This document shows, piece by piece, positions 36,219-46,851 of a stretch of DNA of 64,000 nt. The stretch is from Galeopsis tetrahit. Taxonomy: Eukaryota > Streptophyta > Magnoliopsida > Lamiales > Lamiaceae. The DNA lies in NCBI GenBank assembly GCA_963675135.1, contig OY776128.1, forward strand, positions 69,632,670 through 69,696,669. Direction: 5' to 3'. The notes under the pieces were generated by a model. The model saw nothing but the letters and a program-made list of their open reading frames with translations, ran no database searches and was not told the origin of the DNA. Each line of letters starts with the position of its first letter. Position 1 is the first letter of the stretch. Made by a program: the position numbers and the translations under genes.

Positions 36219-36616
36219 GGGTTAATTCTAAATAAATACACCACATTTAGTTTCAGTATCAATTTAATCACGACATTTATGATTATTGTAAAAAATCCCA
36301 ACCTTTTATCGTGTTGCAATTAGATACATATTTTTTTCTCCGACCAACAATTGATGATGTAGTTTGTCGGAGTTTGCCACGTCATATTACACATATTCTT
36401 TTTTATAAAAAAATTATTTTTATTTATATAAAATTTAATCTGATGTGGAAAAAAAAAAAGAATATGTGTAATCTGACGTGGCAAACTCCGGCAAACCACA
36501 TCATCAATTGTTGGCCGGAGAAAAAAAAATGTGTATCTAATTTTTACAATAATCGTAAAGGTCGTGATTAAATTGATACTGAGACTAAATGTGTTGTATT
36601 TATTTAGAATTAACCC
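36219..36616. mobile_element. Long foldback MITE (398 bp)
   Basis: Starts GGGTTAATTCTAAATAAATA and ends with its complement. The arms pair over about 170 bp each with few mismatches, through CAGTATCAATTTAATCACGAC and GGAGTTTGCCACGTCA. Only a short AT loop (about 36400-36450) is unpaired. No ORF belongs to it; the two opposite open frames read the same palindrome. A transcript would fold into a long near-perfect hairpin. Confidence 0.85.
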
Positions 36617-36838
36617 ATGACAAAACCTAAAAATTAAAGGAGATATAGGGAGTATATACTTCATCTCATTATTTTTTTTGTCTTTCTAAGTTATACGGAG
36701 TATTAAATAACAATAAATATATGTGAAATGTGTTATTTTTACTTTTTTATTTATTCTTATGGTCATTTAATGTGTATTATTACAAAGTAAATATAAATTA
36801 AAATTTAACATTTAATATTTTTAAATTAATAAAAAATA

Positions 36839-37103
36839 CTCCATCGGTCCCCTTTGCACTCTTTCCTTGTTAGTCCGTCCCACAATTGTTTGCACCATCC
36901 CAAAAATGAATTTTTTTCATAAACCCTTCTCTTACAATATTCACATATTTACACAAAATGTCGCTACTTTTACCTCAATTCAATCATTCACTTTACTTTA
37001 TTCATAAAAGTTTACAAAATTACTTCTCAACACTCCACTTATTACACATTTTCTTAGTTTGCATGCCCACAAAGTGGTGCAAATAATCCTGGAACGGAGG
37101 GAG
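36839..37103. mobile_element. Stowaway MITE
   Basis: CTCCATCGGTCCCCTTTGCA at the left and GGAACGGAGGGAG at the right form the TIRs, flanked by TA on both sides. Length 265 bp. Confidence 0.85.
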
Positions 37104-38312
37104 TAACAATTATTTTGAGAAAAAAAAATCTTCAAGAGACCGACAAATAAAATGCATGGCACAACAAAAACATGATATTGATACGTTAATTGATTAATGA
37201 TTAATTAACAAAGTGACAATTTTATAGAGATATTGCTATAAAGCCATAAAGGTTATGTATGCAACACATTTTTTAAATTTTTTTAACACATGACCACATA
37301 TGATGCATTACAATATTTAACATAATTTTTTAATTTATATTATTTCAAATCTAGAAAAAACTATATAATTCCTTTTGTTTTAAATAAAATTAATCTGTGT
37401 TGTGAATGGCAGGGTCATTTCCTTATCAGGGTGACTCCCCAGGAAGCATACTTTGGAATCATTTGAACATTGTCCCCACCGTCCTTCATTCCTTAAGCCT
37501 ATTTTCTCTGTGTTTTTTTTTTTCTTGTAATACTTACTACTTGTCATAAGTAAAAATATTAAAGTGATCCATATAACTGTTTATATAGTTCTAATACCTA
37601 AAAGTTGTCGTCAGATTTGTGCTTCGCAATCTGATCCGTTTGTCAACCCAGATTTGTGAAGTTTCAAATCGCGTAAATTAGTGTGATCTGAAATTTTAAG
37701 TGAAAAGATTGTTCTTTAATTTTTGTCGATTTTAAATTTGGCGTGCCCAAATCTAAATTTATTGTAACCATCGTTGCTTCATCGTCATGTTACTGTATTA
37801 GGAATATATCTGTATCTTTTAATATTATGATTCATTTTTATGTCTTAGAATATTTAATATAAATATTTATTCATATCTTGTAAATATATATACACTTTGT
37901 ATCTATAAATACCTCTCTTCTCTTGTAAACACTTTACTCTCTTGTAAACATTTTACAATCACTCAATGAAAATACTATACACTGCTCATCCTATATGTAG
38001 ACGGTCACTGATTTTAATTTTTTTAGTAATTAATCTGCCTATATGTTCGGTTTTCCTTATTGTCAACTGTCACAATCTCTCATAGGTTGAGAGTCTTGAT
38101 TTCTTCTCCAAATTGAGAGTTTGAATTCTCTTTAGAATTACTAGTTTTTGTTTTTTTATCTTCTTAGTTTAATCTTGTGAAATTAATTTTTGTTGACAAG
38201 ATTGTCAACGAGGTTTCAGACTTCGGTGAACATACGATGAAGTATGAAGTTTTCACAAATCATGGAATTGTCATATTGAAAAAGTGTACATGATATAGAT
38301 GAGAGAGATTCA
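37104..38312. other. Intergenic, possible Copia LTR remnant
   Basis: No gene. The segment 37790-38000 has CTATAAATACCTCTCTTCTC then repeated CTCTTGTAAAC and CAATGAAAAT, the usual look of a Copia LTR promoter and R region, but termini are missing. Confidence 0.4.
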
Positions 38313-39280
38313 CAGGCCCAGACTGCCCAGTCCTAATGTTAGGCCAACGAGGCATCGATTCAGACCCAAAAATATTTCACTTTTTTAAGGGCTCATTTTT
38401 TAAGATATACTCCCTCCGTTCCAGGATTTTATGCACATTTTAACAGGCACGGAGATTAAGAAAATTGAATAAAGTGATGTGTAAGGTAAATAAAAGAGGG
38501 GTATTATTGGTAATCCATTGATTAAAGTGAAAGAGATTTGATTAAAGGTAAAATAAAGAAAGGGTATTATTGGTATTATTGTTTCCTTTTTTGGAGTGTG
38601 CAAAAAATGTTGGAACGCCCGTTAAGGAAAATGTGCATAAAATCTTGGGACGGAGGGAGTATTTTTATATATATATAAGTGCTAAAAAAGTTAAAAGAAT
38701 CAGTGAAGAAGGGAAGGAAAAATTAGAAGAAAAAAGTCTCAACAAAGCCTAATTCAATTTATATTTTTTAAGTTTTCACTTTTTCAATTTGCATCTTAAA
38801 ATGCCCAATTTACATTATTTATTGTCCAGTTTACATCATTTTCGTCGAAAATTTAAAATTTCGAACTAATAGTTCAATTTACATTCTTCAAATTTAAAAA
38901 TAAAAAAATAATATTAATTTTTTTTTAAAATCTCATTAAAAATTACTCGTATAAAAATAAAAAAAAAAATCTAAAATTCAAAAAATCTAAAATTGTCTAA
39001 ATAAAAATTTCTTAAAATCTCATTAAATTTTCTAAAAATTATAATAATTACATTAAAAATCTGAAAAATCTCTTAAAATAAAATTAAATAACTTAAAATC
39101 TAAAAAAATCTATTAATTAAAATTTAGAAATTCTAAAATGTGTAAAAAAATCTATATTGTTAGTCCTTTAAAAATTATTTTACATTATGTTTTATAAGTT
39201 TGTATAAAATAAAAAATATGAAGGGACGGACCCTCTTTTTAAATTCGATTCACGCCCAGATATTCCTAGGACCAGCCCTG
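38313..39280. mobile_element. hAT-type element, copy 1
   Basis: Begins CAGGCCCAGACTGCCC and ends CTAGGACCAGCCCTG, flanked by GAGATTCA and TAGATTCA (8-bp duplication, one mismatch). It contains a nested Stowaway (38410-38659). There is no transposase. It is the reverse complement relative of 39577-40281. Confidence 0.8.
38410..38659. mobile_element. Stowaway MITE nested in hAT copy 1
   Basis: CTCCCTCCGTTCCAGGATTT and the complement of AATCTTGGGACGGAGGGAG are good TIRs; TA flanks. The arms extend through TTATGCACATTTT. Length 250 bp. Confidence 0.9.
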
Positions 39281-39576
39281 TAGATTCATTTATTATTTCT
39301 GAAAATTACGGCTCAACCCTTGTTGGACACTCAAAATAAGGGAGAAATTCGAGAAATAAATTAGTAATGACGTATTTTTTCTTGCCCGTAAGAAAGCCAA
39401 TGATGACTCATTGTATTGCTAGGATGTTTGAGATTTTCTCAACTCCTCATTATTGAGTCGAATCTTCAACTATTGTGAATTATCTTCTCGGTAGTTCTTA
39501 TTTTGTATTTCTTAAGTTATAAAAATGTTTAACCCTGTAACCCGCAACCTCAAAATAAGTCTAGTATATCTAACAT

Positions 39577-40281
39577 CAGGGCCGGTCCAAGGAATATCTG
39601 GGCCTGAATCGAACTTTAAAAAAAAAAGGCCCCGTCCCTTCATATTTTTTATTTTATGCAAACTAATGAAACATAATTTAAAGCAATTTTCGAAGGACTA
39701 ACAATATATAAATTTTAAAGAATTAAAAATATAATTATTTTTTTTACCAATTTTAGAATTTCTAATTTTTAATTAATAGATTTTTTAAGATTTTAAGTTA
39801 TTTAATTTTAAGAGATTTTTCAGATTTTTAATTTAATTATTATAATTTTTTTTGAAAATTTAATGAGATTTTTAAAATTTTTTATTTAGACAATTTTAGT
39901 TTTTTTTATTTTAGAATTTTTTTTATTTTTTATTCGAGTAATTTTTAATTTTATTGAGATTTTTAGAAATTTTTAATATTATTTTTTTATTTTCAAATTT
40001 AAATGATGTAAAATGGACCAAAAAGGATGTAAATTGAGCACTGTAAGACATAAATTGAAAAAGTCCTAGTTTTTCCTTCCCTTCCCTTCTCCTTCACTAA
40101 TTCTTTTTACTTTTTTTTAGCACTTCTCCTTATGCGTTTTATATAGTTATATTAATATTTTATATTATAATATATATATATATATATAAAAAGATATCTT
40201 AAAAAATGGGCCCCTAAAATATGAAAATATTCCTGGGCCTGAATCGATCGCCTCGTTGGCCTTACATTAGGACCGGGCCTG
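39577..40281. mobile_element. hAT-type element, copy 2 (inverted)
   Basis: Begins CAGGGCCGGTCCAAGG and ends TTAGGACCGGGCCTG, with a perfect 8-bp duplication TCTAACAT (39569-39576 and 40282-40289). No transposase. It matches the complement of copy 1 across most of its length, apart from the Stowaway. Confidence 0.88.
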
Positions 40282-40289
40282 TCTAACAT

Positions 40290-41464
40290 GTTTCAAACTT
40301 ACAATGTTTTTTTTCGTAGTTATTCGTGGTTTTGTCGAGAGAGAAGGGGAAATATATGTTGTAAAATTACAACAAACGTCTAATTAGAATGTGAGGTTTG
40401 ACGAAAATACCTTCTTCAAAGGCATATGTGATGTACATGTAAAAAATTATAAGAAACTTGACCTGAAAAATTAATTTAATGGTTTATGTATAAAAAATTG
40501 ATAGTTTGTACAATTTAGTCCAAAGAAAAATAGTTTGGCGTTTAGATGCAATTTGGGTAATATATAGTTTAATGAATTTTGAGCCATTAGACCAATTTTT
40601 TTTAACAAACTTTATATTAAACTCTGAAATCATTTTCACCTCTTTTTATAAAAGCATGCAATTATTTCCAACTCAAAAGTGCTTTGTATTATTTTTTTTA
40701 CCTTTCTTAATCTTGACTTCATGCATCATTGTCCTTTTATCTTCCATTATAATTTTCCATTATAATTGTAATCATCAATAGTTCATAGGAGTACTATTTG
40801 GTCGACTTTGGAAAATTAAAAGGTTGAAATCACTCTTTATTTGTTTTAAAAATCTACCTTATATATATATATATATGATCATATTTCGTTTCAAAAGTTT
40901 TTGAAAATAAATCTTATTAATCAATTCAAAAATTTAGACTAAGTTTGACATGTTATAAATTATGGAGTATTATTTTTTATTGTCTTTTTTCATACACGTA
41001 AAAACAAAACAAAAATGTTTTAATTTTCAGAAATAGAATTTTAAGAAGACAAAATCCTCCCATGTAATTGAGTGTATAAATAGACTTGGATTTTAATAAT
41101 TTAATTTACCTAATTTAATTTTTGACGCAACATTTGACTCAATTTATTAGAGCTCAATTGTATAAGTGCAACAATTTGCTCCCAAGCATCACTCTTGTAA
41201 GGCTTGAAACTTGGGAATGTGTTTCTCTTTAGGTCTCAGAGAATTCCTAAGGGGGCAAGTTCATACCGAACACAAAACTCTAACTTTAAATGGTTCCCTG
41301 CAAGTGGACGGTGAGATTGGTCCCCGAATTAGTTTGTTCTTGGACCGGATACATAGACATAAAAAAAATTAAGAAAAAAAAAATGTAATGAATAGTGTGC
41401 TGGGGTGCAATTTTGTAAATTTTTATAAATAAAATAAATGATTGGATTGAATATAAAAGTAATA
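40290..41464. other. AT-rich intergenic sequence
   Basis: No gene. The segment 41190-41350 (GGTGAGATTGGTCCCCGAATTAG followed by an A-rich stretch) resembles the tail of a plant non-LTR or related element, but nothing coding is attached. Confidence 0.4.
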
Positions 41465-41657
41465 CTCCCTCCTATTACTTTTCAATGTAAATTAATTGCA
41501 TTTATTCTAAATTTACTTTTAAGATCAATAAATATTTACTGTCATTTTTTTAATAAGAATTATAAGCATGATTAAGGGTAAAATGAAAAGTAAATAGTTT
41601 TTTTTAATATGTGTGCATGGATTAGAATGACATACTTATATTTTAAATATGAGAGAG
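41465..41657. mobile_element. Stowaway-like MITE, short
   Basis: CTCCCTCCTATTACTTTTCA at the left and TATGAGAGAG at the right, TA flanks. Its interior (TTTTCAATGTAAAT, AATAAATATTTAC, GATTAAGGGTAAAATG) is shared with 45779-46029, so both belong to one family. Confidence 0.75.
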
Positions 41658-41839
41658 TATTATTTTGTGAATACGTAGGTGAATAGTGTGATTTATGAAG
41701 ATTTTTTTTTTTTTTAGGATATATAAATAATTGTTTGACAAATGAATAAAAAAAATTGTTTGACAAATGAATAAAAAAAATTGGGGATGGTGGAATGAAA
41801 AAATGTTTGGATATAATAGAAAACAAATAAGTTGAGGAA

Positions 41840-41919
41840 AATTCATTAGTAGTTAATGTGTTCACTTACACAGTGTCATTAAGGCACCGGATAAAGACTA
41901 ATTCATTAGTAGTTAATGT
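41840..41919. repeat. 20-bp direct repeat pair
   Basis: AATTCATTAGTAGTTAATGT at 41840-41859 and 41900-41919, with 40 bp between. It may be a duplication or the scar of a small insertion about 0.3 kb upstream of the OPS-like start codon. Confidence 0.8.
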
Positions 41920-42227
41920 AGGCATTATCAAAAGAACACATACTATGGTCAACAAGAAGCAAGGGCAAAACTGTATTTTCGTGTGGTAGCAACGGAAAAG
42001 TTGAAAGTGAATTTAAAGACTGGTAAAACCATTTTCTTTCCCCTCTTCTCCTTTAATTCCCCTTTTCCTTTCTCCTCGTATTCTCTCTCACTCGTTGAAG
42101 AAACCAACCACAAACTCTCTCTCCAACACACACAATACACACTCTCCGATGATGATAGCACATTCTGTAATGCTGCTACTAACATGAACAGGGGAGGAGG
42201 GGGTGGACACAATTGCTTCTAACGGTT

Positions 42228-44204
42228 ATGAATCTCACTTCTACAGACCCAACAGCCCCGCCTCCGCCGCCACCGCAGCCGCCGCGCTCCTCCTTTAGCT
42301 GCGACCGCCACCCAACCGAGCACTTCACCGGCTTCTGTCCATCCTGCCTCTGCGAACGCCTCACCACCTTAGATAACTCTTCATCCAACACCCCTTCATC
42401 CTCCCGCCGCCCCTCCTCTGCTTCCGCCGCCGCCGCGGCTGCCATTAAGTCCCTCTTTTCCTCCACCTCTAAACCCAACAATTTCCCCCCTCCCCCGCCG
42501 CTCCCCAAACCCTCAAAACCCGCTTCCTTTTTACCCGAACTACGTCGTACCAAGTCCTTTTCTGCTTCAAAAAACGAAGCATTAGGGCTTCATTTTGAGC
42601 CTCAGAGAAAATCGTGCGATGTGAGGGTTAGAAATACACTTTGGGGGTTATTTTCACTCGACGACGACAATAAATTTGGTGCTGGTATTGCTAATAATAA
42701 ATCCGCCATTGGAGGAGCCTCGGCTGCTTCTTCCTCCCAACAAAACCCCCAAATTAGCACAATAATCAGATCTTCGGTAGCAAATAAGCCCGTTTTTGAA
42801 GAAACTGAAAATGAGAATGAGGAGGATTTCAAAGTCTCCGAAAATGTTGTTTACGATGATTACGACGAAATAAGGTCTTTTAGAGATTCTCATTTGGAGA
42901 ATTCAACAAACGTGGTTGAAATTAAGGTAAATAGTAGTGAAATAGTGGAAGAAGAGGTGGCATGTGTTAGTAGTGTGAAGATGAAAGAGCACATTGATCT
43001 TGATACTCATGAGAAGAAGAGCTCAGGAGGAGGGGGGTTTTGGGCTGCAGCCTCGGTTTTCAGCAAGAAATGGCACAAATGGAGGCGAAAGCAGAAGGTT
43101 AAGAAGCAGAACAATGCAACACTGCCTGTTGAGAAGCCGATTTCTAGGCAGTATAGGGAGACTCAGTCGGAAATTGCTGATTATGGATTTGGGAGGAGAT
43201 CCTGTGATACAGATCCCCGGTTCTCTCTTGATGCTGCTAGAATCAGCTTTGATGATGCAAGATACTCCTTCGATGAGCCTCGAGCTTCTTGGGATGGGTA
43301 TCTGATTGGGAGGAGTTTTCCAAGAATGGCCCCCATGGTCTCGGTTATGGAGGATGCCCCGACTGTGCCCGTTTCTCGCGCCGATATGCAAATTCGGGTG
43401 GAAGAGCCATCAATGAACTGTGTTAATGAGGGTGGTGAGAGTTTGCCTGGAGGATCTGCACAAACTAAGGAGTATTACTCGGATTCTTCTTCTTCTAGGA
43501 GGAGGAAGAGTCTTGATAGGTCTAGCTCGATTAGGAAAACTGCGGCGTCGGAGATTGACGAGCTGAAGATGGCATCGAATGCCAAGGTTTCTCCGACGAC
43601 TGCGGATTGTTTTCATGGGGCAAAGGTTATGGTGGGGGATAGAGACTTGAGGGATGATTGTTCTGAAACTTTTGAATTGGGTAGTGGGTTTAGGGATAGT
43701 AGCAATTCTTTGATAGGGAGTGGGGATAGAAAGGAGACGAAAAAGTCTAGGCGATGGAGCTGGCGAATATGGGAGTTTATACAGCGGAGAAATGGGGGCA
43801 ATGGGAATGATGATGAGGAAGAGAAATGCAGTAGAGTAAATGGGGTAGAGAGGTGTTTGTCTGAATCTTGGCAAGATTTAAGGACAGAAGGGAATGGGGC
43901 TGTGAGAGGTCGATTGAATAGAAGTATGCTTCGAAGCAATAGTAGTGTAAGTTGGAGAAATGGTAATCATCATCAGATTGGTGGATCATTTGGGAGTATG
44001 AGAAAATCAGGTGTAGAGATGAATGGGAAGAAGAAGAAGGACGAGTTTGTGTTGGAGAAGAATCGGAGTGCTAGGTATTCGCCTAATCATGTGGATAACG
44101 GGCTTTTACGATTCTACTTGACACCGAGTAGGAGGGGAGGGACGAGCAAGATTAAGCCGAATAACTCACACTCAATTGCAAGAAGCGTTTTGAGGCTGTA
44201 TTAA
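42228..44204 (+). CDS. OPS: OCTOPUS / OCTOPUS-like protein (DUF740)
   Basis: Single-exon gene of 658 codons, close to the ~680 of Arabidopsis OCTOPUS. The N-terminal family block is clear: SCDRHPTEHFTGFCPSCLCE then RL, followed by Ser/Ala/Pro-rich low complexity. Central blocks include RRTKSFSASK, RKSCDVRVRNTLWGLF, GGFWAAASVFSKKWHKWRRK and the SCDTDPRFSLDAARISFDDA-type motif. The C-terminus has the conserved ARYSPNHVDNGLLRFYLTP and ends SVLRLY. OCTOPUS is a polarly localised peripheral plasma-membrane protein that promotes protophloem sieve-element identity and dampens BIN2 in brassinosteroid signalling; assignment to OPS rather than an OPL paralogue needs phylogeny. The start at 42228 is the first ATG in frame. 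Upstream 42040-42130 is CT-rich, as expected for a 5' leader. No disruption is seen. Confidence 0.92.
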   Translation: MNLTSTDPTAPPPPPPQPPRSSFSCDRHPTEHFTGFCPSCLCERLTTLDNSSSNTPSSSRRPSSASAAAAAAIKSLFSSTSKPNNFPPPPPLPKPSKPASFLPELRRTKSFSASKNEALGLHFEPQRKSCDVRVRNTLWGLFSLDDDNKFGAGIANNKSAIGGASAASSSQQNPQISTIIRSSVANKPVFEETENENEEDFKVSENVVYDDYDEIRSFRDSHLENSTNVVEIKVNSSEIVEEEVACVSSVKMKEHIDLDTHEKKSSGGGGFWAAASVFSKKWHKWRRKQKVKKQNNATLPVEKPISRQYRETQSEIADYGFGRRSCDTDPRFSLDAARISFDDARYSFDEPRASWDGYLIGRSFPRMAPMVSVMEDAPTVPVSRADMQIRVEEPSMNCVNEGGESLPGGSAQTKEYYSDSSSSRRRKSLDRSSSIRKTAASEIDELKMASNAKVSPTTADCFHGAKVMVGDRDLRDDCSETFELGSGFRDSSNSLIGSGDRKETKKSRRWSWRIWEFIQRRNGGNGNDDEEEKCSRVNGVERCLSESWQDLRTEGNGAVRGRLNRSMLRSNSSVSWRNGNHHQIGGSFGSMRKSGVEMNGKKKKDEFVLEKNRSARYSPNHVDNGLLRFYLTPSRRGGTSKIKPNNSHSIARSVLRLY

Positions 44205-45068
44205 GATCGAAGGTCAATCTAGTTTTTGTTTGGTTTAATGTTGAGTTTGCTGCTGCATTTGTTGTGTAATCACATCTTCAACTGGTTATTGATTGTTATT
44301 TGCAATTGCAATGCATTTGAAGGTTTATTCAAGATGATGTTTTGAGTATTTTAATAATGAGAAACAATTTAATGTTTCTCAGTCCATGCTATAACGGTAG
44401 TTTCTTTGTGTTACGCAAAAACGTCACATTTTCTGTTACACTTTTTAGATAAATGACACGTAAAATAAGAAATACAAAATCTACGGAAGGACGTTATTGG
44501 TTAATTTATGCAACGGGAAATTCCAATCGAGCTTCTTTAAAAAAATTTTGTCGAATGTCCTAATCGTCTTCCCTTAAGTGTTTTCTAATGATTGGGTTTG
44601 TGAGAAATGATTGCTGTTCTTGTTTGCGTTAGGACATCATCGTTTTTGGACCATATCATTGAAACACAACAGAGTGGATCGATCATCCACCAAAAAGTGA
44701 TGAAATTTTTGAAAACACACATGATTTGTCTGTCTAGCAGATTGATAATGCATCTTTGGTTCAAAATGGAATGTTACTTCAACACACGTTTAAACTCTGT
44801 CTCTTTAGTAGTTCTAAAAAAAAAACTGTCTCTTTATACATGTATTTACTTTTGTGTTTGCAAGCACATGCTTGTGTCTCTGCTCTCTTTTTTGCTACAC
44901 ATTGATTCTGATTGAGCAGATATTTCTTTGAACTGCGGTTGTTTATATATAACATTGAGATCGATGGATATACTTAAAATCTTGGACAAAAACGAGTGTT
45001 ATGCCTATGATTTGTCCTAATATATATAGTTGGCAAAATATGTGAGAGAAAATATTGATTGAAAAATT
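44205..45068. other. OPS 3' flank and spacer
   Basis: AT-rich 3' UTR and spacer up to the 7SL promoter. An open frame at 44607-44915 has no family pattern. Confidence 0.5.
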
Positions 45069-45079
45069 ATCCCACATCG
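45069..45079 (+). promoter_or_regulatory. Plant snRNA-type upstream sequence element (USE)
   Basis: ATCCCACATCG matches the plant USE consensus RTCCCACATCG. The 24-bp gap to the TATA box is the Pol III spacing; Pol II snRNA genes have about ten more. Confidence 0.88.
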
Positions 45080-45103
45080 GAAAGGAAGAGGCATTGATAT
45101 CCA

Positions 45104-45111
45104 TTTATAAT
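45104..45111 (+). promoter_or_regulatory. TATA box of 7SL gene
   Basis: TTTATAAT lies about 31 bp upstream of the predicted RNA 5' end GCCGAGC. With the USE it forms the standard plant Pol III type 3-like promoter. Confidence 0.85.
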
Positions 45112-45134
45112 GCCAAAAAGTATCATGGTCTATC

Positions 45135-45442
45135 GCCGAGCTTTGTAACGAGAGCTTGTGACCCAAGTGGGGGCATTATTGTGTTTGGATGTTGGGCCAA
45201 AGGAACAGCCTGGGCTGAGTAGCTTTCCTCCGGCCCGCACGTTCCAAGCGGAGAGTTGGGCCATGGGGTCCATTCGAAGGTTTGGGCTTCGGTGGCTCTT
45301 AGAATGGAGGGCACTGCGTCAGGCTGGTTTCACAGAGCAACGAAAACTTCCTACTCCTTGCAGTGGAAGGATTACGGGGCTTGGTGCTTCCTTAGTCCAC
45401 TAAAGGTGGTTGGTTTGGCCCAATTAGACAAACACTTTTTTT
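45135..45442 (+). ncRNA. 7SL: 7SL RNA, the signal recognition particle RNA
   Basis: The ~300-nt sequence has plant 7SL landmarks: a 5' GCCGAGCTTTGTAACGAGAG, GTGACCCAAGTGGGGGCATT, the Alu-domain partner GGGCTTGGTGCTTCCTTAG and GGTTTGGCCC near the 3' end. The helix-8 (SRP54-binding) region is GCGTCAGGCTGGTTTCACAG then AGCAACG, with the six-base loop type known in plants. It is preceded by a USE and TATA at Pol III spacing and followed by a T-run. The RNA scaffolds SRP, which pauses translation and delivers signal-peptide nascent chains to the ER. The full promoter and terminator favour a real gene rather than a retroposed pseudogene. A few bases differ from the Arabidopsis form as I remember it, so folding should be tested. 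Confidence 0.88.
45436..45442 (+). terminator. Pol III terminator of 7SL gene
   Basis: Seven consecutive T residues after CAAACAC, right where a ~300-nt 7SL should end. Confidence 0.8.
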
Positions 45443-45778
45443 AATATTTTATACAAATAAATAATAACCTTAAAACAAAGCAAATTATTTCCCATATTCT
45501 TTGAATTTCATTCTCCTAGTTAAGAGCTTTGTTTATTCCTTGAGTGTTTTCATATGAAATGTCTAAGTAAATATAATATTTTTTTTAAGAATGTTAACAA
45601 AATGTTTGTGGGTAGGAGGAGATGGATTGGAGACGTCATATTGTGAAAATATTTATTGAGTGTTTGATTATTAACCAATTGATATGGAGTAATATTTTAC
45701 AAGTACTACTCATATAAGAGAGTATATTTTATGGAATTGCATTTTTACCTAACAATCTGGAATGGATATAAATTAATA

Positions 45779-46029
45779 CTCTCTCCTATTCTTTTTATAA
45801 GTCGTTTTGACTTTTCGTTTTCTTTGTAAAATATAAGTCGTTTTGCACTTTTCAATGTAAATTTATTGCATTTATTTCAAAATTACCCTTAAAATCAATA
45901 AATATTTACATAAATGTATTTTTTTTAATGAAAATTATAAGCATTGATTAAGGGTAAAATGAGAAGTCAATTATTTTCTTAATATGTGTGCATGAGCTTA
46001 GGATGACATATATTTTGAATAGGAGGGAG
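45779..46029. mobile_element. Stowaway-like MITE
   Basis: CTCTCTCCTATTCTTTTTAT at the left and AATAGGAGGGAG at the right, TA flanks. The interior is shared with 41465-41657. Length 251 bp. Confidence 0.85.
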
Positions 46030-46851
46030 TATGATTTTAGTCCTTAGAATTCAATGATGTAATTAAAGAACGATAAAAAATTTAAATAATAAGCACACCA
46101 TGGAAACTTGAAAAGGAAAGTCATCATCACAAAGATTATTGGGAATTCCTAGGACCAATTTAGTGTACTTTGATTGTTCATTAATACTGAGTTGATACTT
46201 GGAACTCTATATGTATTGTTACATGTGAAAGGTCGAAGACAGAGAAATGTAAATAAGTAGAAGTCAAAAAGTGGCAATAAAACCTAACACAGGGTCTAGT
46301 TTTAGATAAGATAAAGGGACATATGCCAGAGAGGGTTTGCATTGGCATAACATAAATTAGCAATTATTTTCCTTCGAAGCGCGCCCTCTTTGTCAAAAAG
46401 TGCATGCACTCGCCGCCTCAATAAACATCTTTTCTTTTATTCAATGTATTCAATAATTTTAACATAAATTTTCAGACTTATAAACATTAGATTAATATTG
46501 GTTCCCAATAATTGATGGTAACTTTATCTTATCATAGATTTATGGGTTAATAATGTAAACTCAAACTCTCCTCTTTATTGAGTTATGAACGAACACAAAG
46601 GGTTGATCAATGAAGAAAATATGTGACAAATCAACAACCAACATTACAAGAAAACAGATAATATTCTCAAATGGAATAAAGTCCATTGGCATCTTTAGAA
46701 TCCAACAAGCATAAACTTGAATTCAACCCATAAATCCTAATCAAACTATTGAAATAGAATCCCCTGAATATAATTACTTTGAATAAATTTAAAAAATTGT
46801 CACAAATGAGCATCAAATAAAGGAATAGAAAAGCTAGAACTAAGTTTCTAC
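46030..46851. other. AT-rich spacer and NPF8 3' flank
   Basis: No gene recognised. The 3' UTR of the minus-strand transporter lies in the right part. Confidence 0.5.

Noticed and set aside
36311..36664. Opposite open frames of similar sequence
   Set aside because: Both read the same foldback MITE and mirror each other because it is palindromic.
37395..37500. GC-richer conserved-looking block considered as an exon or miRNA precursor
   Set aside because: No frame with family pattern, no convincing stem, and no match to a miRNA I know.
42179..42553. Antisense frames over the OPS-like gene
   Set aside because: Shadows of the Pro/Ser-rich N-terminus of the sense gene.
45123..45403. Short protein frames between 45.1 and 45.4 kb
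   Set aside because: The DNA here is the 7SL RNA gene with its Pol III promoter.
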